From assembly GCA_012932865.1 (NCBI GenBank), contig SAXG01000041.1, forward strand, positions 186,001 to 250,000: DNA of 64,000 nucleotides. The letters are read 5' to 3'. The stretch is from Amylostereum areolatum (taxonomy: Eukaryota; Basidiomycota; Agaricomycetes; Russulales; Stereaceae). The position numbers and the translations under genes were made by a program. The notes under the pieces are model-generated. The model saw only the letters and a program-made list of their open reading frames with translations, searched no databases and was not told where the DNA came from. Below are positions 55,705 to 64,000 of the stretch, one piece after another (the first letter of the stretch is position 1; the number at the start of each line of letters is the position of its first letter).

Positions 55705-56204
55705 CGATTAATTCATGCAGCATTGTACCCACCTTACTGGTGACTAACCTGGGTTCTTTCTCCATCGTGGATTCGTATAAGGAAGGGGAAGACGCGATTC
55801 TGGCCCAAGTGCAGCTGTATGAGTGTATCTGACAACGAGGTCGGCGACTCAGCGTTGCTGCCATGGGGAGCTTGAAGCGGAGTATGAATATCGGGTTTCC
55901 CCGAGCCGAAATTGTCACGCAAACACGAGGCTCACAACAAGCTCGCAACCTTCCAAGTGGACACTGGACACAGTGGAGCGGACGAGGTCCGGCTACCAAT
56001 GGCCTTTCTGGAGTCTGCGAGATGAGGTGGAATTAAAAAATAGGGAAGGTGGGTATTACAAAACACAGTCGGCGAAAACAACGATGTAGCGGGTATAGCG
56101 TAACAAGTTCACATCAGTAGCCCACGCACGTTCTCGCAGGGTGACACTTCTATCCAGGCCTAGCACTCCCAGCCAGGCAGACATTCCTTCGAGGGCAACT
56201 ATGT

Positions 56205-58056
56205 TCACGCCAGGTCCGCGAATCCGACGCGCTTCTTCCCGATGTCAAAGATCGTGTACGTGTTCTTCATGAGGACGTCACCGAAGATCCAGAAGGCTGT
56301 GGATGATAGTCAAGATCTGAACAGGTGAACGTCGACAGGGAGGTAGACGCACAGACGCCGGACGTGTATTGCACGCCTGCAACACAGTCGCTAGAGCCGC
56401 TCTGGACGGGGCCGAGGTTGAAGGTCTCCGGCGCGATGTTGATAGCCTTGTCGCCAAAGGTGATGCTCATCTCGGGCAGACCTTCACAGGGCACTACAGT
56501 ACAACCATCAGCACGGGCACCCTTCGCTCGCAGGCAGAGGGAACGCGTACCACTGAACAGTCCCGGCTGGCCGTCGATCTCCTTCGCGCCGGGCACGGCC
56601 GCGTAGAACGCGCGCACGCTGTCCTCGTCGCCGATGATGAGCGTCGTTCCGGAGTCCACGATCGCCGTCTTCGTCGTGTTCAGCGCCAAGTCCTCCTTTC
56701 CGACCTTGATCCCCGCGAAGTCCACCTGCCAGTATCCCTATAACGCAAACGCAAGAGCCACCGTCAGCCAGCCGAACCCAACGCGAACGGCAACCGAACG
56801 TAAAAAACACACCTCCTCCGTGACAGGCACGTACGTCGGCTCGCCGGCGTAGAGCGTCTTGTCCGTGCCACCGAGCGTGAGTTGGGACCCGTTCTTGGCG
56901 AGCTTCATCCCGAACACGGGCTCGAGGGACTTGTTTTGGGCGAGGAGGGTTTGCATGAGGGGCTGTGCGTGGTATGTTGATATGGTGGGGAACGCGAGTC
57001 CGACCAGCCCGTCCATCGAGTCCAAAAATCCGTCGGTGACAGCAGAGGCGGCGCCGATCGTCTGGTTTGTCGCCTGCGAGTGAAAGGTGACGTGAGGATC
57101 CGGTCACCAAGAAAGAAGGCGTGAGCGTACCTGCAGACCAGCAACGGTGACCGTCTCCCCGATCTGTTTTCCGGACGTCTGGCTGCCGTCGCCGTACTTC
57201 AGCGTGAAGTTCCTGCCTAGGTCCTTGCCCGACGAACTCGTGGAGATATTGTATCTTTGCGCGTCTTTACATACGTCGGTGCACTCGGCGGCCGGGACGA
57301 CGATGTCGGACGATCCGGTGTCGAAATCGATGGAGAACTCTTTCGGGGGCGTGCCGATGCTGAGAGTGCCCGTCCACACGATGTCGTCCTCGTCGGCGAG
57401 GGCGAGGTTTCCGGCGCGGCGGGTGAGAGGCTCAGAGAGATGAAGTAAGTTGAGAGACTGGGCCAGGGTGTGTGCTATGCCGGTGTTGGCGAGGTACGCG
57501 GTCAAACCGCGGTCGAGTTTTCTGAATAATGGTGATAAGTCAACGTCGGCAAACATACAAGACGTGGCGGGATATGGCGAATAGACGATGGCATAAAGGT
57601 CCACAGGAAAGGTCCGGGCGACGCGCCACGATGAGCAGCTCTATTCCACCCAATTGAACAGACGTTCTGTTCCACAAAGCGCCGCGCTAGGCCTCACGCT
57701 GCTTTGGTCTGGTCCCTGGTCAGACGGCCGCGTTTGACAGCACCACGTAGTCGCCTCGTTGACACTGCCCATTACAGGTCCTTCAGACCCACATCTCGAC
57801 GGTATCGACGGCATCGACGGATCGCTAGGTCTGCATACCCCCGACGAATAGCGAAAAGAACAACCACTCACGAGGTAACCCTGTCCAAGTGTCTCGACAG
57901 GAACTTGAGGTTAACGCCGCCGTCCTCGTTGAGAAGCTTGGACCGTTTGGTGAGAGGGACAGACGTGCCCGTGCCGCCGCCGGTTCCGGTAGGGAGAGTG
58001 GTGACGGGTGCGGCAGCGGCCAGAGCGGGGAGCACGAGAAAGGCGAACGCGCGCAT
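56205..58056 (-). CDS. secreted pepsin-like aspartic protease (family A1)
   Basis: The start MRAFAFLVLPALAAAAP is a signal peptide. A propeptide with a basic LTKRSK site follows. The mature enzyme has WTGTLSIGTPPKEFSIDFDTGSSD (first catalytic Asp, DTGS), the flap region FTLKYGDGSQTSG, DGLVGLAFP, IVDSGTTLIIG (second catalytic Asp, DSGT) and the C-terminal FWIFGDVLMKNTYTIFDIGKKRVGFADLA. Five or more short introns interrupt it. Length and motifs are complete, so an active extracellular or vacuolar protease is expected. Confidence 0.93.
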
Positions 58057-58576
58057 GTTGAGGTGAGTGGTTCAAATGAGTGTGGGTTTCCGAACAGCGA
58101 GCGTGGTTTCCTGATGTTACAGGAAGGGTGGGGGTCAGTTGGGGAAAGAAAACGGCCTCTGGGAGGGGGAAAGAGGAGACGTTGAAGAGAAGACGAACCG
58201 GGCAGCCATTTTGTTTATGAAGGGGTGGCAGGAAGTCCGGAAAACGCCTTCCGGCCCCACACATCCTTCGATCACGCTCCAATATGAGGCTTGCGCGCCG
58301 TTCGGCATCCAGTGGTTGATTCAGACCCGACGCTGAGGGCTGGGGAATAGCACATGAGGAAGAGTTAAACAAAAAGCAAGGAGGAATCGAGGAGAGGACT
58401 TCCACTGGCCAAGAGGAGGAAGTCCGGGTCTGGAGTACGTTATCTTATCTTATCTTTCCGGCCCCGAACACCAAGTCAGCGCCAGCCACCGTCGCCGACA
58501 CCGTCAAAACTCAAAAAGGACGGTCATTGTGTAGATTTGCGTATGCCCCATCCCCAACACTCGCGTCTTACAGACG

Positions 58577-60682
58577 ATGAAAACTAGCTCCAGGTCAGTT
58601 CTCTTCCGTCGTGTTTGTGACATGTTCTGAACTTTTGTGGAACGTCCCAGCGTCACCACTCGGCGGGATGATGGATCGAACTCTGTCGAACCACATCCTA
58701 CATCTCTTGAACAGACCATAGACGCGGGATTGTCTTCAAAGATGGTCTCGCACGGAACAAGGAGCGACGTGGACGTTGACCTCACCGCGTTGGCCGTCAT
58801 CGATTCCGCGGCGTCTGCACAAGAGCATCCCCGTCTTTCCCAAACCCCCCAGGCCCCCGTCTTCCGCCTTCCCCCGGAGGTCGTGGTTGCCATCTTCGAG
58901 ATATACGTCTCTCAGTTTCAGTCGGAGGTTGCAGCTCGAACGAAAACCTGGCGGAGAAAGGACCCTCGGATGACCCTCGCCAACAGCGACATCGCATGGA
59001 TCGCGTCCCTCACGCACGTCTGCCAAGAATGGCGGAGGATCGCGCTGGGATGTTCCGACCTGTGGAAGTCTACAGATCTCGCTGCGGGTACCGAATGGTG
59101 CGAGGAAATGGTCGTCCGATCGAATAGCGTTCCCTTGACCCTTTACGCATCCGACTACAAGACATGCGATAGTCGCAGACACTATGACCCCACCGTCGTT
59201 TCTAGCCCTCCGTGCGCACTGAAGGTTCTTTTCAAAAGGACTGCCCTTTCCTCCCACCTCCATCACCTCAAGGATCTCACACTTATGGGATGCTCCGCCA
59301 CCGTGATGCAGATCGTCTCCGCCCTCGCCACGACGCCAGCACCCATCCTTCAATCGTTGACCGTGTACCTCAAACCCCACCCAGGCACTAAAGGATGGAT
59401 GCGCCGCGAAGGGGCTGAATATCCCGTCGTACCCGCGACTTTCATCGCTCCAAGATTGCGCAAGCTCACCCTCGAGTCATGTTCCCTGCCTTGGACGTGT
59501 CCCGTCTTCAAAAATTTAACACATCTAGAGTTGGCTCCACAATTCAAGGACCCACTCGCGCGTACTGGATCTTTCATGGACCTCCTAGACGCCCTCGAAG
59601 CCACGTCTCATGCGCTCGAAGACCTCTGTTTCCGCTATATCATCCCCGTCGACTACGTGCAGATGCCCGTCTCACGCCCGGTCATCACCCTGCAAGCATT
59701 GACGAAAATCGCGCTGTTCGACTCGGCAGGCGCATGCATAACACTGCTCTCTCAGCTAGATATACCCATTTGTATCGATTTCGATCTATGGTGCGAGTAC
59801 ATCGATGACGACGACGTGCACTGCGCCGGCACGCTGCCTTTCGTCTCCGACGCAGTCTCGCGTGTCCAAGCTTCCGAGAACACCCTGCTCTCCCTCACAG
59901 TGCACTGCAGTTCGAACCGCCTTGTCGCAGCCGCCTTCCCGAAGGAACTCGAACACGAAACACGCTATGCCTTCGAATTGTACGTCCTCAAGGTCCTTTT
60001 CAACGATTGGGCCATGCCCGATAGCGAGGAGGAGGCGATGGAAATCATCGAGACTGCGATCGGCCTCCTCGCCGTAGAAACTCTCACCAAGTTGAAGTTC
60101 GACGGGTCGGACTGGACGAAGGAGCAGTGGATACGGTTCTTCAGCCGCACCACGCACGTTGTGTCTATCAGTGCCAGGGACGAAACGGGCAGCTCGCTAA
60201 TCACCGCGCTGGATTCCGATTTATACGCCTCAGAAGGCGAACCCGTTCCGTCCTCAATCACCGCCGACCGACGCCTATTTCCCCATCTGCAGACATTGTC
60301 GCTGGAACATGTGGACCTTACCCAGGTCATGCCCGACGATGAGCAAGACTTGGGCGAGATTTTGGCCCGGTGCCTCGACGCTCGCAGCGGCAGCATCCAG
60401 AAGCTCGTCCTTCGCCGATGCGAGCTATCGGCGGCCGCGAAGAGTGCGCTGGAGCGTGTCGTTGATCTCGATTGGGAGGAGTACATCACACCCCCGCCAC
60501 GGCCCCATTTCGATGGAAGCTTATTCATTGGGGAAGACGGACGATTATACTTTTCGGGCGATGAAGACGATTCAGAAGAAGATACTGATACAGAGGAGGA
60601 GGAAGGGGAGGAGGAGGAGGAGGAGGAAGACGGATCGAATGACTCAGGCCCGAAATGGCTCCGACAAATCCGAGGCTATTGA
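58577..60682 (+). CDS. F-box protein with acidic tail (copy 3)
   Basis: A short first exon (58577-58593, MKTSS plus two bases) joins 58651-60682 through a 57-nt intron, giving about 682 aa. F-box-like region at residues 68-140: FRLPPEVVVAIFEIYVSQFQ and IAWIASLTHVCQEWRRIALGCSDLWKSTDL. Then LRR-like repeats (APRLRKLTLESCSLPW, FPHLQTLSLEHVDL, KLVLRRCELSAAAKSALERV) and a Glu/Asp-rich C-terminus. It is the best-preserved member of the three-copy family in this window. The cellular target is unknown. Confidence 0.82.
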
Positions 60683-60726
60683 CGACGTGGGGTAGACTGG
60701 TAGTGGTTTGCGGACACGGTATTTTA

Positions 60727-60981
60727 CAGCCGTTTGCATAAAGGATGGCACTCACCAAGCACTCACTGAAAAAAACGGGCCTTCCCCAGACCTTCTGAAA
60801 TGGAACTTCCGCGTCGCCTTACTATCGGAGTTTGAACATCTTGTAGCTTAGCTATCGGAGGTTGAAATAAGTGTAGCTATGACGTATGCATCTGTGAGAT
60901 AAGCGCCGAGAAGGTAGGGTCGGACGTTCTGGGAAGAGACGCGTTTTTTCCCGCGAGTGCCATCCTTTATGCAAACGGCTG
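60727..60981. mobile_element. 255-bp MITE with long perfect TIRs and TA target duplication
   Basis: CAGCCGTTTGCATAAAGGAT starts the left end and its exact inverse ends the right. Including the flanking TTA/TAA the arms match over 30 bp (60724-60753 and 60955-60984). TA lies at 60725-60726 and 60982-60983. There is no coding capacity. Perfect arms suggest recent activity. It lies 45 bp downstream of the F-box gene stop, so it may supply part of its 3' UTR. Confidence 0.85.
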
Positions 60982-60984
60982 TAA

Positions 60985-63537
60985 GTTGTCTTTACCAAAG
61001 AGCAAACATTTGACTCGGGCAAGCCGCAACTGGTTGTACTTACGAGGAACCGGACTGACCGGAGTACGCAGGGAGTCGGGAGCTATCGGACCGGCTGGTC
61101 TACTCGGTCAGACGATCCGTCGTCATAAGCATCCTCATGCTTTACCCTCATGGTATGTCATTTCGCGGGAGGACTCCCAATAGAACCCGCCCACCTCAAT
61201 GTACCACACGCGTGCACTCCCTCAAACCCCATGCCTGCTCCCAATGCAAGCATCTGACCGTTGGTGCATCGGGGCGCGAGCACGGGCGGTGCCTTCCAAA
61301 GATACCTCAATAGACGAACAAGCTCCCGCAATCATACACGGGAAGAGGAGGAGGTCGGAGAGGCTGAGGAAAGAGAGCGACGGCGACGAGATGAGGAGGA
61401 AGAGGCCCCTCGCCCACCCACGTACACCCCGTCTCAGCGGCGACGAACCTTACCACCCATCTCACGATGACGGGGAACCCCTGCTCATCGTGTGATGCCC
61501 CTGCGCTCACCATGCTGCAATCCCCATCCTACAACCCCCTGCGATCCCCCCGTCTCGCAGGGTGGAGAACCCCTACCCACAGTGTGATGCCCCCGTGCTC
61601 CCCCACGATGGTGTAGTCCTCGCACTGCCCATGGAACATGCGGCCCCTCCCCTCCCTCCCACCCCAGACCGTCGCCCGTCGTCGAGCTCGACGGCGACGA
61701 GCTCCGTTTTTGCCCGGTTATATCCCGGCCAATCAGACAGCCTGGATAAGACGGACCGGCTACCCATAATGCCCGGGCGCACGAGCTTGCCCTCCCGCCC
61801 CGTCCCGTCCCGCCGCGCTCTGTGCGAGACTGGCATCCCTCCCCCACCTCAAGACGCGCTCGACGCCACCCATCCCCCTCCCCTCCACACCCATGACACC
61901 ACTCACCGGCCTAAACTCGTCCTCGCCACGAAAAAGCCATGTCCACTGGCCCGGAAACCCACTGCTATCACCCGCAAGCACCGGCGCATTCGACGTGCTC
62001 GCCCTCTTCGAGCTTGCGCGTCCTGCCTGGCCGCGACGGGAGGTCTCCCAGGACCGGAATCGTCAGGAGAGGAGAGTGATGAACCTGCCTGACTCCCGAT
62101 TTGCGCGCCCGCTTGTCATCCCCTCTCGTTTATCATTAAAATATATTCTAAGTTACCCTAATCACCTTCTATCACTACCTTAAGGCCCCTCACCGAGTCT
62201 ATAGATCGACAACTTTCAATGTAGTGAGCTCGTCTCGACCACGGAAGGGGCTCCGGCTGTTTCTTGTTGTAGGGACCGCGCCGTGTATTTATCTATCTAT
62301 CTATCTATCTCCTACTCGTTGACCTCTGGCGAAACGGGCGCTTGGTGAGTTCTGATCCCAGAAAACATTTGTATTCCGAACGGTGCTTCGCCGACTCCAT
62401 TCCCACAGACTCCCGCTGCCAGCAATCGATCGCAATGCCAGCCTTGAGTCAAAGTCAATGGCCCTACCAGGTTCGTAGTCTGCAATACCGCGTCAAGTGG
62501 AGATAAAACGAAGCACCCAGCAATGAGGCGGGGGCGTTCCGAGGAGAGTTAATAGGATAGATTGGTTCGTGCGTATAGCAGTCGCCTGAGCGGATTCAAA
62601 TGAGGTGCGGCACAGCATTTGTATCCATGTCCTCTTCTTGAATTTCCCATCTCAGAACATCACAACTTTTACCAATGTATAGGGTCCACAGCATCGATAT
62701 GAACTCGAGCAGCGCGGTTATCGTGTGTCACCTAGTTGCCTCGGTCGATCAACGCACTGTTCCTGTCCCGAGCGCAGAAAATGTCTTCTTGAGGCTCTTC
62801 GACTCCATTTTATTGTTGTCGAGAATCCGACGCTGGTATATATCTGTCACTCTTATGATCAGACCGCGAGCTAATATCCATCTGATTGCCTATTCCTAGG
62901 TGACTTCGAGTCCGCGCCGTTGGGCAATGCATAAGTAATGTCAAGTTGGCGCTTCGGTTCCGCCCTCGCTGTGCGTCACCTTCCTTCCCATTTTCACGTT
63001 TCGCTAGTGATGATCTCCGTGCACGATAACACTCAGTCGCTAGTAGGATTGCGCGGGATACCCCACAGAACGCATGTCTTCCCATATAAGGCCAACTTCG
63101 GCTGTACCACGACTCACGAATTCTCCCGCGTTGGCGCTTCAGTCCACGGTAGGTTGGTTTACACGTGGGTTTCATATTACCTAGCCATCGAATCCCCTCC
63201 TGTTTCACCCTACACCAACGTCCGGGAACTGTTCAGAGACTCTTGACGAGGGTTCCGATGGCTTACCGTGTTCCCTCGAGGCGGTGGTGATTCATTCTAG
63301 CGATAGCTTCCTTGAATACGAAGGTCAAGAAATAGGGCAGTGACATCTACGGCACGCCGCACGCACTGAGGAAGAGGTCCCGGTGCCATCTATACCGAAA
63401 GGTATGTCCAGCGTCTTGTTTGTGCCGTTTCCATAATCTTCATCGTTATTAACACACTAGCATAGACCCATGCATTGCACTCATTCAAGTAGCAAGGCTG
63501 TGGTGATTGTATTCAAATAAGCAACAAATAAGCATAA
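60985..63537. other. gene-poor stretch
   Basis: Short Pro/Arg-rich frames on both strands between 61200 and 62100 overlap each other and show no domain. A (TATC)5 microsatellite lies at 62290-62310. Nothing else is recognised. Confidence 0.4.
62290..62310. repeat. (TATC)n microsatellite
   Basis: Five uninterrupted TATC units. Confidence 0.9.
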
Positions 63538-64000
63538 CTAAGTACTAAGCATGAAGTGTAGAAGATTCAACTCGCAGTCCGATAGTAGGAAAACTGTAGC
63601 CGGGATGCCTAGAGGGGTTTGTGACGGTCCCAAATGCTCTCGCTCGTGTCGGGCTCTCTTGGCAATCTGCCATTTCGATAGCAGAGTGGGTTGTTCTGTT
63701 CCTTGAGGGTTCAGAGCTGGAGTCCTTGGGGGCGTAGGAAGCAAGTCGCTGAGGGCCGAGTAGGCCTGCGAATATGCAATGTCGATGAGGACATATCACC
63801 TGTGATATGGATAACAAAAGGATCAGTAAAGCCTTTACTATCACATTGATTGATACTGTATGCACGTACCATCTATGAAAGCTCCGTTCGAGGCTTGCTG
63901 GTTGGTTGGGTTCTTGCATTATCGTGTCGCCTGTCGTTGATTCGGACGTGGACGACACAATACAATGCTGTTGCGGACCTTCAGGATCCTGAGGATGTCG
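63538..64000 (-). CDS. possible 3' end of a gene entering from the right edge
   Basis: On the minus strand an open frame enters from position 64000 (DPEGPQQHCIVSSTSESTTGDTIMQEPNQPASLERSFHR) and meets a GTACGT donor near 63868 and a CACAG acceptor near 63806. After it, a frame ending KWQIAKRARHEREHLGPSQTPLG...LLHFMLST looks protein-like, but my splice phases do not join cleanly. No family is recognised. Confidence 0.3.

Noticed and set aside
63960..64000. LQDPED at the right edge, similar to LQDPEI of the DUF6589 N-terminus, hinting at a third element
   Set aside because: The match is six residues and no other DUF6589 N-terminal block is found upstream; likely coincidence.

Overview
The window looks like nuclear DNA of a mushroom-type basidiomycete (Agaricomycetes). 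Single-copy genes are split by many short GT-AG introns of about 50-60 nt. The gene families (DUF6589, expanded RecQ-like helicases, Agaricomycete F-box proteins, chromodomain Ty3/Gypsy elements) fit that group. No rRNA, tRNA or CRISPR was found.

Main result. The window holds two separate insertions of one type of DNA transposon. Each carries a DUF6589 gene and a RecQ-like helicase gene transcribed towards each other. Element 1 spans 974-9512, with imperfect terminal inverted repeats (TIRs) and a 9-bp target duplication, GTTGTCGAT. Element 2 spans 22334-43728, with 232-bp TIRs identical by eye and a 9-bp target duplication, GTTCATGCC. The ends are related (YAGWCTCS). The spliced DUF6589 products are about 892 and 879 aa; the helicases are about 960 and 865 aa. 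I infer that DUF6589 is the transposase and the helicase a partner carried by the element. From memory, the closest described group is the helicase-bearing Academ lineage (AcademH) of fungi and animals; I could not check this.

Both elements were later broken by other transposons. DUF6589 of element 1 is split by a 1,755-bp element with CATCAGG termini, whose removal restores the frame. The helicase of element 2 is split inside a roughly 58-nt intron by a 13.3-kb chromodomain Gypsy element with 458-bp LTRs and TSD TCAGT. That Gypsy element contains a second Gypsy element (32270-39363, 420-bp LTRs) sitting where its reverse transcriptase should be. The inner LTRs differ far more than the outer ones, so simple nested insertion does not explain the arrangement.

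Layout: 1-964 holds a small TA-flanked MITE (564-828). 974-9512 is element 1. 9.9-15.1 kb is gene-poor apart from two small double-stranded-RNA-binding proteins. 15.5-19.2 kb has a Cdc20/Ama1-like APC/C activator and a medium-chain oxidoreductase. 21.2-21.7 kb is an F-box pseudogene. 22.3-43.7 kb is element 2 with its nested retroelements. 44-60.7 kb is an ordinary gene-dense stretch: SAM methyltransferase, complex III hinge protein (Qcr6), La RNA-binding protein, MFS drug transporter, F-box protein, secreted aspartic protease and a second F-box protein. 60.7-64 kb holds another MITE, a gene-poor stretch and possibly the end of a gene entering from the right edge.
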